A stretch of DNA of 16,263 bases from Thermoplasmata archaeon UBA184. Its GTDB lineage: Archaea > Thermoplasmatota > Thermoplasmata > Lutacidiplasmatales > UBA184. Below, piece after piece: positions 1-8,586 of the stretch. Location of the stretch: the NCBI GenBank assembly GCA_002495185.1, contig DAEB01000050.1, positions 2,272-18,534 of the forward strand, in the 5' to 3' direction. A program made the translations under genes and the position numbers. Numbering within the stretch: position 1 is the first letter of the stretch; each line of letters starts with the position of its first letter. The notes under the pieces are model-generated. The model searched no databases. It saw nothing but the letters and a program-made list of their open reading frames with translations, and was not told where the DNA came from.

Positions 1-3000
1 CGGGACGATCCCGTCGACGGGGACCTCGACGTATCAGTATGAGTGGCTGTTCTCCACCGGCGGCGCCTACGCGAAGGCGACGATGTGCGCCACTCCGAGC
101 GGGAGCGGCGTGTCTGGGGGCACCCTCCAGACCTGCTCGGTCGCCGCGAACACCCTCACGTCCGGCTTGACGTACACGTTCGAGCTTCTCGTCAACGATA
201 GCGCGACAGCCCCCGAGACGGCGACCTCCTCCGCATCTTCCGGGGTAGTGGTCAGCTCGGCGTTGACCGTTCCGTCGACGCCGACGGTGAGCGCGACGAA
301 GCTCGACGCGGACCAGGTGCTTACGGTGAGCGGGACCATCCCCTCGACGGGAACGCCGACGTATTCCTGGCAGTGGCTCGTGTCGGTCAACGCCGCTGCG
401 TACGGGAACTCAGCCCTCTGTGGAGTGAACGGCGGGAGCGGCGCGAGCAGCGGGGCGGGAGAGACGTGCTCTGTCGCCTCGAGTACGCTCACGGCGGGCA
501 ATACCTATGCATTCAAGCTCAAGGTGACGGACAGCGCGACGATCGTCGAGTCCACGACCTCGCTGGCATCCTCCGTCGTGACGGTCGCTTCGGCGTTGAC
601 CGCTCCGGGGGCACCGACCGTGAGCGCCACGAAGTTGGACGTGAACCAGGCGCTGACCATCACTGCCACCGTCCCGTCGAGTGGAACCTCGACCTACTCC
701 TGGCAGTGGCTTGTCCAGGTGAATGCGGGCGGTTTCGTGGCCGCGAGCCAATGCGCTGTGAACAGCGGGGCCGGAGCTCTGGGCGGTGCTACGGAAACCT
801 GTTCCGTCGGGGCAAGCACGCTCACCGTCGGCAGCACGTACGCTTTCGAACTCAAGGTCACGGACAGTGCGACGACCCCCGAGTCGATGACATCTCCATC
901 GTCCCCGACTGTCGTGGTCGCTTCGACCCTCGGCGCACCTGCCGTCCCGTCCCCGTCAGCCACCAAGCTTGACGTGAACCAAGCTTTGACTGTCACGGGG
1001 ACGATCCCGTCGACGGGGACATCAACCTACCAGTACGAGTGGTTGTTCTCGATCGGCTCGGGGTACAGCAAGGCGACGATGTGCGCCACTCCGAGCGGGA
1101 GCGGGGTCAGCGGCGGCGCTCTCGAGACGTGTTCCATCGCCTCGGGGGTGCTGACGGTCGGCAAGACCTACACTTTCGAACTCCTGGTGAACGATAGCGC
1201 AACGGCGCCCGAGACTGCTACGTCCTCAGCGTCCGCCGGGGTGGCGGTCAGCTCCGCACTGACGGCCGCGTCGGCTCCAACGACGAGCGCTACCAAGCTC
1301 GACGTCGACCAGGCGCTCACGGTCACTGACACGATCCCGTCGACCGGGACCTCGACCTACCAGTACGAATGGTTGTTCTCAATTGGCTCCGGGTACAGCA
1401 AGGCGACGATGTGCGCCACCCCCAGCGCGAGTGGCGTGGCGGGAGGCACGCTCCAGACGTGCTCGGTCGCCGCGAACGCCCTCTCGACCGGCGCGACGTA
1501 CACGTTCGAGCTGATGGTGAACGACAGCGCGACAATCCCCGAGTCGGCGACATCCGTCGCATCCGCTCCCGTGGTCGTCAGCTCAGCACTGACCGCGCCG
1601 ACCGCCCCCGGTGTGAGCGCGACCAAGCTCGATGCGGACCAGGCACTCACGGTGACGGGAACGATCCCGTCCACGGGCACATCGACGTACCAGTATGAAT
1701 GGCTCTTCACGACCGGCGGTGGCTACTCGAAAGCCACGATGTGCGGGACCCCGAGTGCCAGCGCCGTCGCGGGTGGGTCCATTCAGACGTGCTCGGTCAC
1801 CGCGAACACCCTCACTGCCGGATTGACGTACACCTTCGAGCTGCTAGTGAACGACAGCGCGACAGTGCCTGAGTCGGCGACGTCGTCGGCCTCCGCGGGA
1901 GTGGCGGTCAGCTCGGCGCTGACCGTCCCCGCGACGCCGACGGTGAGCGCGACAAAGCTGGACGTCGACCAGGCCGTGACGGTGAGTGGGACGATTCCGT
2001 CGTCCGGGACGTCGACGTACTCGTGGCAGTGGTTGGTATCGGTCAACAGCGGTGGGTATGGGAACTCGGCCCTCTGCGCGGTCAACAGCGGGGTCGGCGC
2101 GTTGGGGGGCGCGGGCGTGAGCTGCTCGATCGCGGCCAGCTCGCTAAGCGCAGGAAGCTCCTACGCGTTCAAGCTCCAGGTGACGGACAGCGCAACGAGT
2201 GTCGAGACGACGGCATCGCTGGCGTCCCCCACCGTGACGGTGAGCACTGCACTGACCGCCCCCGCCGCGCCGACCGTGAGCGCGTTGAAGCTCGACAAGG
2301 ACCAGCCTCTCACCATCACGGGAACCATCCCCTCGACGGGCACGGCGACGTACCAGTATGAATGGCTCTTCGCGACCGGCGGCGGCTACACCAAAGCAAC
2401 GGTGTGCGCCACTCCGAGCGGGAGCGGTGTATCGGGGGGCACCCTCCAAACGTGCTCGGTGGCAGCGAATGCGCTGACGGCGGGAACGACGTACACGTTC
2501 GAGCTCCTGGTGAACGACAGCGCGACGGCGCCCGAGTCCAAGACCTCGGCCGCATCGAGCGCGGTGGTCGTGAGTTCCGCTCTGACGGCTCCCGCCGCGC
2601 CGACGGTCAGCGCGACGAAGCTGGACCTCGACCAAGTCCTCACGGTCAGTGGTGCGGTTCCCCTGACCGGCACCGGGACCTACTCCTGGCAGTGGATGAT
2701 CTCGGTCAACCTGGGCGGGTACGTGGCGACGACCCAGTGCGCGGTGAACGGCGGAAGCGGGGCGAGCGGTGGAGCGGCTGAGACCTGTTCGATCGCGGCC
2801 AACACCCTCACGGCCGGGGCGACCTACTCGTTCGAACTGAAGGTCTCGGATGGCGCGACCGTTGCGGAGACCGCCACATCGTCCCCCTCGTCGACGGTGG
2901 CAGTGACCACCGCGCTCACGGCTCCGTCGGCTCCAACGGTGAGCGCGTCGAAGCTGGACCGAGACCAGGTTCTGACCGTGACCGGCACGGTTCCGTCCAC

Positions 3001-6000
3001 CGGCACGCCCACCTATTCGTGGCAGTGGATGATCTCGGTGAACGGTGCCGGTTTCGTCGCAGCGACCCAATGTGCGGTCAACGGTGGTTCGGGAGCGGCC
3101 GGCGCTGCCGTCGAGACCTGTTCCATTCCGATCAATACGCTCACCGTGGGGAGCTCGTACGCGTTCGAACTGGAGGTAAGCGACTCCGCTACGACGACGG
3201 AGGCCCAGACCTCGTCCTCCTCCTCGGGAGTGACGGTGAACTCCGCCTTGACCGCGCCCGCGACGCCGACGGTGAGCGCGATTGCGCTGGATGTGGACCA
3301 GGCGCTCACAGTCAGCGGCTCCATCCCGTCGAGCGGGACCTCCCTCTACTCGTGGCAGTGGCTCGTCTCCGTCAACGGAGGCGCCTTCGCCGCCGCGACG
3401 CAGTGCACCACCGCTGGCGGAAGCGGGGCGAGCGCGGGAGCTCTCGAGACGTGCTCGATCTCGAGCGGGGTCCTGGCCGCGGGCAGCAGCTACGCGTTTG
3501 AGCTCAAAGTGACCGATGGCGCGTCGACCCCTGAGACGCAGACCTCCCTTTCCTCGTCGACCGTGACGGTGAAATCGGCGCTGACGGCCCCGGCCGCTCC
3601 GACGGTCACCGCGACGAAACTGGATGTCGACCAGCCGATGTCGGTGACAGGAACGATTCCCTCGAGCGGGACATCCCCCTACTCTTGGCAGTGGCTTGTT
3701 TCTGAGAACGGAGGGTCGTACGCGTCCGCGACGCAGTGTGCGACCCCGGGCGGAAGCGGGGCGACGGGCGGTACGCTCGAGACGTGCACCGTGTCGGCGG
3801 GCACACTCACCGTGGGGAGCACCTACCTCTTCAAGCTCCAGGTGACGGACAGTGCCACGGTTCCCGAGTCGCAGACCTCGGTGGCCTCATCGATGGTCTC
3901 GGTGACCAGCGCGTTGACCGCCGCGGCCGCGCCCACTATCAGCGCGGGATCGCTCGATTCCGACCAGATCCTCACGGTCCAGGGAACGGTTCCCTCCACC
4001 GGAACCCCGTCCTATTCCTGGCAGTGGCTTGTCTCGGTGAACGGAGGCGCATTTGGGAGCACAACGCAGTGCGCGGCGAACAGCGGCTCCGGTGCGGCTG
4101 GGGGGGCAACAGAGACCTGCGTCGTGCCGGGAGGGACGCTCACACCCGGCGACACCTACACGTTCCGCCTCCAAGTGTGGGACCAGGCGACCGCCCCCGA
4201 GACCAGCATCTCCCCTTCCTCGTCCTCCGTGACGGTGCACTCGGTTCTTACCGCTCCGTCGGCGCCGACACCGAGCGTGACCACGCTCGACGCCGACCAG
4301 CCCCTCACGGTCACGGGAACCATCCCCTCCTCCGGGACGGCAACCTACTCCTGGCAGTGGTTGGTGTCCGTGAACGGCGGTGGCTTCGCCGCCGCGACGG
4401 TCTGTGCGGTCTCCAGCGGAAGTGGGGCAGGCTCGGCTGCCGTCGAAACGTGTTCCGTTCCGGGAAACACTCTCAGCGCCAGCACGACCTACGCCTTCGA
4501 GCTTCAGGTCACGGACTCGGCCACGGTCCGAGAGAGCGCCACGTCGTCGTCGTCCGCGACGGTCACGACGAGCTCTCGGTTGACGGCTGGCACACCGGTT
4601 CCCGGGGCGTCCACGATCGACAACGGTCAGACGATCACGTTGAGCGCGAGCCCCTCGGGAGGCTCGGGCGGGTACACCTACCAATGGTACGTCGGGAGCT
4701 CCGGGCCAGGCTGTCTCTCGCTCGGAACCCCAATCCCCGGAGCGGTCTTTTCGACGTACCTCGCCTCCCCCAACGTTACGACGTTCTACTGCTACGAGGT
4801 GAACGACTCCAACTACGCATCGGCGAACTCCTCGGTCGGTCAGGTCACGGTGAACTCGGCGCTGACCGCGCCGCCCGCGCCGTCCGTGACCGCCACGGCG
4901 CTCGACGCGGACCAGCCCGCCTCCCTCTCCTCGACGATTCCGTCCTCCGGCACGGCCACGTATTCGTGGCAATGGTTCGTCCAGGTGAACGGTGCCGGTG
5001 GGTATCTCGCCACCACCCAGTGTTCCCTGAACGGCGGCTCGGGCGCGAGCGCCGGAGCCGTCGAAACGTGCTCCATCGCGGGCGGGACTTTGGCGGGGGG
5101 CAATTCCTACACCTTCGAGCTACAAGTCCGTGATAGCGCCGCGTCTCCCGAGACCGCGACCTCGGCCGCTTCCGTTTCGGTGGTCGTGAGCCCGCCGCTC
5201 GGCGCCCCGGCAGGTCCGACCACCACCGCCACCTCCCTCGACTCGAACCAGGCCCTGACGGTGACGGGGACCATCCCGTCGACGGGGACATCGACGTACT
5301 CTTGGCAATGGCTCGTCTCGGTGAACGGCGGACCCTACGGGACGTCGACCTTCTGCGCCCTCGACTCGGGGGCGGGAGCGAGTGGCGGGGCGGCCGAGCA
5401 ATGCGCCATCGCGCCCGGGACTCTGGTCGTCGGGGACACCTACCTGTTCGAGCTTCGCGTCACGGACAGCGCGAACACGCCCGAGACAGCGACCTCGTCG
5501 GCTTCCCCGAGCGTCACGGTGGCGACCCCACTGTCGCCGCCCGCGGCCCCGACCGTGAGCGCAACCGCGCTCGACGCGGACCAGAGCTTGACCGCTACCG
5601 GGACGGTCCCCACGAGCGGGACCTCGAGCTACTCGTGGAGCTGGATGGTGTCGGTGAACGGAGCGGCGGTGTCCGCGGCGACCGAGTGTGCGATCAATGG
5701 CGGGAGCGGTGCCGGCGCCGGAGCGACCGAGACCTGTGCCGTCGCGGCGGGCACGCTCTCTGCCGGGTCGACCTACGCATTCTCCCTGAAGGTCATCGAC
5801 AGTGCGTCGTCTCCCGAGGCTCAGACCTCCTCCCCGTCCGCGACCGTAACGGTGAGCTCGGCGCTCACTGCCCCCAATGCGCCGAGCGTGAGCGCGACCG
5901 CCCTCGACTGGGACCAGACGGTGACCGTACGCGGAACGATCCCCTCGACGGGGACCGCCGGCTACGACTGGCACTGGCTCGTCTCGGTGAACGGGGCCGC

Positions 6001-7198
6001 GTTCGCCGTGACGACCCAGTGCGCCGTGAACGGCGGCGTCGGAGCGAGCGGAGGGACTCCCGAAGTCTGCTCGATTGTGGGAGGAACGCTCGCCGTGGGC
6101 GACACCTACGTCTTCCGGTTGTTCGTCCGCGACAGCGCAGCGTCCCCCGAAAGCCAGGTTTCGGGACCGTCCGCGCCGGTCCAAGTCGCTTCGGTCCTCG
6201 CCGCGCCTCCGAGCCCGACCGTCAGCGCGACCGCGCTCGACTCGGACCAGGCCCTCACCGTCCAGTCGACGATTCCCACCGCCGGCACCGGGCCGTTCCG
6301 CTGGCAGTGGGTGGTCTCCCAGGGCAGCGCGGGGTTCGTCCCGTCGACGGTATGTGTCATCAATAACGGAACCGGCGCGGCGGCGGCCACCATCGAGACC
6401 TGCTCGGTGCCCGCGGATACGCTCTCCTCCGGCACGTCCTACGTGTTCAAGCTGTGGGTCTGGGACAGCGCCTCCTCTCCTGAGAGCCTTGCCTCACCCC
6501 CCTCTCCGGCCGTGGGAGTGAGCGCGGCGCTCACGGCTCCCGCATCGCCCCTTACGAGCGCCACCCTGCTGGACGCGGACCAGGCTCTCACGGTCTCCGG
6601 CACGCTCCCGTCGACGGGAACGGCGACGTACTCCTGGCAGTGGCTCCTCTCGGTGAACGGCGCCACGTTCGCCACCGCCTCGGTCTGCGGGACGAACAGC
6701 GGCACGGCGGCGAGCGGGGGCGCGACGGAGAAGTGCTCGATCGCGGTGGGAGCGCTGACCGCGGGCGATTCCTACGCCTTCGAGCTCCGCGTGAACGATA
6801 GCTCGGGAGCCGGGGCCGAATCGCAGACCTCCAGCGCCTCGGCGACGATCCGGGTAAGCTCTTCTCTCTCCGCTCCCGCCGCGCCGACCCCGAGCTCCGC
6901 CTCCCTCGGAACCAGCGGCTCGTTGACGGTCACGGACACGCTCCCGTCGTCGGGTAGCTCCCCCTACTCCTGGCAGTGGCTCGTCTCGGAGAACGGCAGT
7001 TCGTTCGCCCCCGCCACCCCGTGCGGTTCCTCCGCGAGCGGGAGCGGCGCGACCGCCGGCTCGAAGGTCACGTGCTCGATCTCGGGCAGCTCGCTCACCG
7101 GCGGTGCGACCTACCGGTTCGCGATCGCCGTTCGCGATGGCGCCACGGTGGCCGAGAGCGCCACTTCGCTCGGGTCGACTGCGGTCTTCATCGTGCAA
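1..7198 (+). repeat. Tandem array of 330-336-bp coding repeats (110-112 aa)
   Basis: A partial unit ends at 259. Full units begin at 260, 593, 926, 1256, 1586, 1916, 2249, 2579, 2912, 3245, 3578, 3911, 4244, 4577, 4859, 5195, 5528, 5861, 6194, 6527 and 6863. Except for the unit at 4577 (282 bp), spacing is always 330, 333 or 336 bp, so length is tightly conserved while sequence drifts. Consensus landmarks are an ALTAPxxPTVSA opening, LDxDQ, (T/S)IPSTGT, YSWQWLVSVN or YQYEWLFS, the cysteine pair, TYxFEL and a closing Ser/Val-rich strand. The 330-bp units are subtype B (YQYEW, ending VNDSAT). The rest are subtype A (YSWQW, usually ending TDSAT). Early units resemble each other more than late ones. 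Confidence 0.95.
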
Positions 7199-8503
7199 CC
7201 GGCGATCGCGCCCGTGGCGAGCCAGGGGCCGGTCGGCGCGATGGAGTCTCTCACGGGCGACGGGTTCAGCCCCTCCGCCGGAGTCCGCGTGACGTTCAAC
7301 GCCGTCGCCATGACTCCGGTCGCGTGCACGGTCGGGACGTTCAACGGCACCCTGATCACGACCGACGCGACTGGCCGATTCTCCTGTTCGTTCCGCGTCC
7401 CCGCCGAGACCGCCGGCAGTTACCCTCTCGTCGGCGAGGACGTTGCGACGAACAGCCCCACCTCCGCGACCCAGTTCCTCGTCACGGTTCCGACGATCTC
7501 GGTGAACCCTCCCACGGGAACGACCGGGGGGCAAGTGACGGTCACCGGGACAGGGTTCTCGGTCTCGACCAACCTCGCCTCCCTGGTCTTCGAGTCGGTG
7601 ACGATCTCGAGCTGTACCGCGGGCTCGTTGACGACGAGCGCGACCGGCTCGTTCAGCTGCACGTTCGTGGTGCCCGGCGGAACCGTCGGAACGACGATCG
7701 TGGCGACCGACGCGGGTGGTCAGGCCTCGACCACCACCTTCCAGACGGTCGCGCCCTCCTCGTCGTCCGGGTTCCCGTTCCTCTGGGTCGCTGTCGCGGC
7801 CGCCGCGGCGGCGGTGCTTTTGCTCGCGGTCCTCGTCCTGCGCCGTCGCCGGCTCGCGGAGCGATCTCGACGGCCCACTGCTCCGGAACCCGAGGGGCCG
7901 GCCCCCGGGTTCGACGCGGGACCCACGGTCGGCCCCGCCCCGACCCCGGCGCCTTCCCCGGCCCTCGTGCCTTCGGCGGAGCCGTTCCCCGCGCCGGTAG
8001 TAATCCCCGCCGCCGCCGCGGAGCCTCCGGCGGTGCCACGACGACCGGGGTTCGAGCGCCGCATTCCCGGTCGGAGAGCGGAGTACCCCCCCGAGCCGAT
8101 GCTGGTCGTCACGCCGTCGCGAGGGAGCGCCCCGACTCGTCCGACAGCCGAACCCCGTCCGGCCGTGCAAGCCGCGGCTCCCCCCGTTGTCCCGGCGACG
8201 CCCCGGCGGGCGAAGCCGGAGCCCGCCCCTACGACCCCTTCGAAGAGCGTGGAGCAATCGCTCGGCGACCTGGCGGCGGCGTTTGCGGCCGCCCCGCCGA
8301 TGGACTCCTCGCTTCCGCTCGACCGGCCGGCGAAGTCCGCGGTTCGACCGACGGGAGAGCCAACCGCGGCGGCCAATGGGTCGTGGAGGGAGGTCGACAT
8401 GGTCCTCGCCGACCTCGAGTCGATCAGCAAGCAGATCCTGGGCCGCCCCCCGAAGAAGGCGGACGAGGCCGAGGAGAAGAAGGACTCCGAAAACCCCTCG
8501 TGA
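1..8503 (+). CDS. Giant repeat-containing cell-surface protein, C-terminal anchored (5' partial)
   Basis: The frame is open from base 2 with no start in view, so the N terminus lies upstream; 2833 residues are visible. In order they are: part of one repeat (to 259), 21 tandem Ig-like units (260-7198), two TIG/IPT-like domains (7199-about 7753), one hydrophobic helix (7772-7840, beginning FPFLWVAV) followed by an Arg-rich stop-transfer stretch, and a Pro/Ala-rich tail of about 220 residues ending in charged residues. Each unit has a LDxDQ-type motif, an aromatic Y-S-W-Q-W or Y-Q-Y-E-W strand and two cysteines, usually as C-x15-C. The ectodomain is rich in Ser, Thr, Ala, Gly and Val and poor in charge. 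This layout implies export, with the repeats outside and the tail in the cytoplasm. Comparable archaeal proteins are adhesins or cell-envelope proteins, but the specific role is unknown. The signal peptide and any ligand-binding head would be upstream. An adhesin or S-layer-associated stalk is inference. Confidence 0.93.
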   Translation, partial: GTIPSTGTSTYQYEWLFSTGGAYAKATMCATPSGSGVSGGTLQTCSVAANTLTSGLTYTFELLVNDSATAPETATSSASSGVVVSSALTVPSTPTVSATKLDADQVLTVSGTIPSTGTPTYSWQWLVSVNAAAYGNSALCGVNGGSGASSGAGETCSVASSTLTAGNTYAFKLKVTDSATIVESTTSLASSVVTVASALTAPGAPTVSATKLDVNQALTITATVPSSGTSTYSWQWLVQVNAGGFVAASQCAVNSGAGALGGATETCSVGASTLTVGSTYAFELKVTDSATTPESMTSPSSPTVVVASTLGAPAVPSPSATKLDVNQALTVTGTIPSTGTSTYQYEWLFSIGSGYSKATMCATPSGSGVSGGALETCSIASGVLTVGKTYTFELLVNDSATAPETATSSASAGVAVSSALTAASAPTTSATKLDVDQALTVTDTIPSTGTSTYQYEWLFSIGSGYSKATMCATPSASGVAGGTLQTCSVAANALSTGATYTFELMVNDSATIPESATSVASAPVVVSSALTAPTAPGVSATKLDADQALTVTGTIPSTGTSTYQYEWLFTTGGGYSKATMCGTPSASAVAGGSIQTCSVTANTLTAGLTYTFELLVNDSATVPESATSSASAGVAVSSALTVPATPTVSATKLDVDQAVTVSGTIPSSGTSTYSWQWLVSVNSGGYGNSALCAVNSGVGALGGAGVSCSIAASSLSAGSSYAFKLQVTDSATSVETTASLASPTVTVSTALTAPAAPTVSALKLDKDQPLTITGTIPSTGTATYQYEWLFATGGGYTKATVCATPSGSGVSGGTLQTCSVAANALTAGTTYTFELLVNDSATAPESKTSAASSAVVVSSALTAPAAPTVSATKLDLDQVLTVSGAVPLTGTGTYSWQWMISVNLGGYVATTQCAVNGGSGASGGAAETCSIAANTLTAGATYSFELKVSDGATVAETATSSPSSTVAVTTALTAPSAPTVSASKLDRDQVLTVTGTVPSTGTPTYSWQWMISVNGAGFVAATQCAVNGGSGAAGAAVETCSIPINTLTVGSSYAFELEVSDSATTTEAQTSSSSSGVTVNSALTAPATPTVSAIALDVDQALTVSGSIPSSGTSLYSWQWLVSVNGGAFAAATQCTTAGGSGASAGALETCSISSGVLAAGSSYAFELKVTDGASTPETQTSLSSSTVTVKSALTAPAAPTVTATKLDVDQPMSVTGTIPSSGTSPYSWQWLVSENGGSYASATQCATPGGSGATGGTLETCTVSAGTLTVGSTYLFKLQVTDSATVPESQTSVASSMVSVTSALTAAAAPTISAGSLDSDQILTVQGTVPSTGTPSYSWQWLVSVNGGAFGSTTQCAANSGSGAAGGATETCVVPGGTLTPGDTYTFRLQVWDQATAPETSISPSSSSVTVHSVLTAPSAPTPSVTTLDADQPLTVTGTIPSSGTATYSWQWLVSVNGGGFAAATVCAVSSGSGAGSAAVETCSVPGNTLSASTTYAFELQVTDSATVRESATSSSSATVTTSSRLTAGTPVPGASTIDNGQTITLSASPSGGSGGYTYQWYVGSSGPGCLSLGTPIPGAVFSTYLASPNVTTFYCYEVNDSNYASANSSVGQVTVNSALTAPPAPSVTATALDADQPASLSSTIPSSGTATYSWQWFVQVNGAGGYLATTQCSLNGGSGASAGAVETCSIAGGTLAGGNSYTFELQVRDSAASPETATSAASVSVVVSPPLGAPAGPTTTATSLDSNQALTVTGTIPSTGTSTYSWQWLVSVNGGPYGTSTFCALDSGAGASGGAAEQCAIAPGTLVVGDTYLFELRVTDSANTPETATSSASPSVTVATPLSPPAAPTVSATALDADQSLTATGTVPTSGTSSYSWSWMVSVNGAAVSAATECAINGGSGAGAGATETCAVAAGTLSAGSTYAFSLKVIDSASSPEAQTSSPSATVTVSSALTAPNAPSVSATALDWDQTVTVRGTIPSTGTAGYDWHWLVSVNGAAFAVTTQCAVNGGVGASGGTPEVCSIVGGTLAVGDTYVFRLFVRDSAASPESQVSGPSAPVQVASVLAAPPSPTVSATALDSDQALTVQSTIPTAGTGPFRWQWVVSQGSAGFVPSTVCVINNGTGAAAATIETCSVPADTLSSGTSYVFKLWVWDSASSPESLASPPSPAVGVSAALTAPASPLTSATLLDADQALTVSGTLPSTGTATYSWQWLLSVNGATFATASVCGTNSGTAASGGATEKCSIAVGALTAGDSYAFELRVNDSSGAGAESQTSSASATIRVSSSLSAPAAPTPSSASLGTSGSLTVTDTLPSSGSSPYSWQWLVSENGSSFAPATPCGSSASGSGATAGSKVTCSISGSSLTGGATYRFAIAVRDGATVAESATSLGSTAVFIVQPAIAPVASQGPVGAMESLTGDGFSPSAGVRVTFNAVAMTPVACTVGTFNGTLITTDATGRFSCSFRVPAETAGSYPLVGEDVATNSPTSATQFLVTVPTISVNPPTGTTGGQVTVTGTGFSVSTNLASLVFESVTISSCTAGSLTTSATGSFSCTFVVPGGTVGTTIVATDAGGQASTTTFQTVAPSSSSGFPFLWVAVAAAAAAVLLLAVLVLRRRRLAERSRRPTAPEPEGPAPGFDAGPTVGPAPTPAPSPALVPSAEPFPAPVVIPAAAAEPPAVPRRPGFERRIPGRRAEYPPEPMLVVTPSRGSAPTRPTAEPRPAVQAAAPPVVPATPRRAKPEPAPTTPSKSVEQSLGDLAAAFAAAPPMDSSLPLDRPAKSAVRPTGEPTAAANGSWREVDMVLADLESISKQILGRPPKKADEAEEKKDSENPS
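4577..4858 (+). repeat. Divergent unit 14: short Ig-like module inside the repeat array
   Basis: This 94-residue unit replaces the usual 110-112 residues. It reads IDNGQ where neighbours have LDxDQ and YTYQWY where they have YSWQW. Its two cysteines are 26 residues apart (C-x25-C) instead of C-x15-C. The IDxGQ...YxYQWY pattern resembles Ig-like repeats I know from archaeal surface proteins, so it may preserve the parental form of the whole array. It also carries three N-x-S/T sequons (NDS, NVT, NSS). It joins its neighbours in frame with no linker. Confidence 0.85.
7199..7753 (+). other. Two TIG/IPT-like domains preceding the membrane anchor
   Basis: Two consecutive modules of roughly 90-97 residues (starting at 7199 and 7490) share a beta-rich pattern. 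It runs: Pro-rich start, Gly-rich turn, TGDGFS or TGTGFS, a central cysteine, then a segment ending GRFSCSF or GSFSCTF and a VP turn. TGxGFS and DxxGxFSxxFxVP resemble IPT/TIG Ig-like domains. Each holds two cysteines in equivalent places, so a disulfide in each is plausible. They probably act as a stalk between the repeats and the helix at 7772. The family assignment is from visible motifs only. Confidence 0.7.
7772..8500 (+). other. Transmembrane helix and long cytoplasmic tail of the giant protein
   Basis: Bases 7772-7840 encode about 23 hydrophobic residues rich in Ala, Val and Leu. RRRRLAERSRR follows, a positive-inside signal that puts the tail in the cytoplasm. The tail is Pro/Ala-rich and probably disordered. 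Near its end are two segments that could form helices: SVEQSLGDLAAAFAAA (about 8248-8295) and WREVDMVLADLESISKQIL (about 8384-8440). A Lys/Glu-rich end follows. I see no cysteine in the tail, unlike the ectodomain. The late helix looks like a short docking segment for a cytosolic partner, which is inference. Confidence 0.8.
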
Positions 8504-8546
8504 CCCGGCCGCGGAGCGGACGAATACGGAGTTCCCGTAGGACGGG

Positions 8547-8554
8547 CTCTTAAC
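8547..8554 (+). promoter_or_regulatory. Possible TATA box for the VOC gene
   Basis: CTCTTAAC is the only AT-rich patch in the 83-bp gap after the giant gene. Archaeal transcription usually starts about 25 bp beyond the TATA centre, here about 8577. That lies downstream of the ATG at 8566 but just before the ATG at 8587, so it favours the second start. The assignment rests on position and composition only. Confidence 0.45.
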
Positions 8555-8586
8555 CCCTTTCGCGGATGGAGAGGCCCGGTGGTCCC

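Noticed and set aside
2144..6184. Antisense open frames of 308, 361 and 354 codons (2144-3070, 3887-4972, 5120-6184)
   Set aside because: They recur because the underlying repeats recur and are Arg/Gly-rich without domains; they are shadows of the repeat array.
3736..6366. Long plus-strand frames of 465 and 354 codons within the repeat array (3736-5133, 5302-6366)
   Set aside because: They are out of frame with the repeats and give low-complexity Arg-rich translations.
1..7198. CRISPR-like periodicity
   Set aside because: The period is about 330 bp, the whole unit is coding and in frame, and there are no short repeats with unique spacers.
6976..8553. 525-codon plus-strand frame over the TIG domains, helix and tail
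   Set aside because: Out of frame with the main protein and Arg-rich; the main frame explains the region fully.
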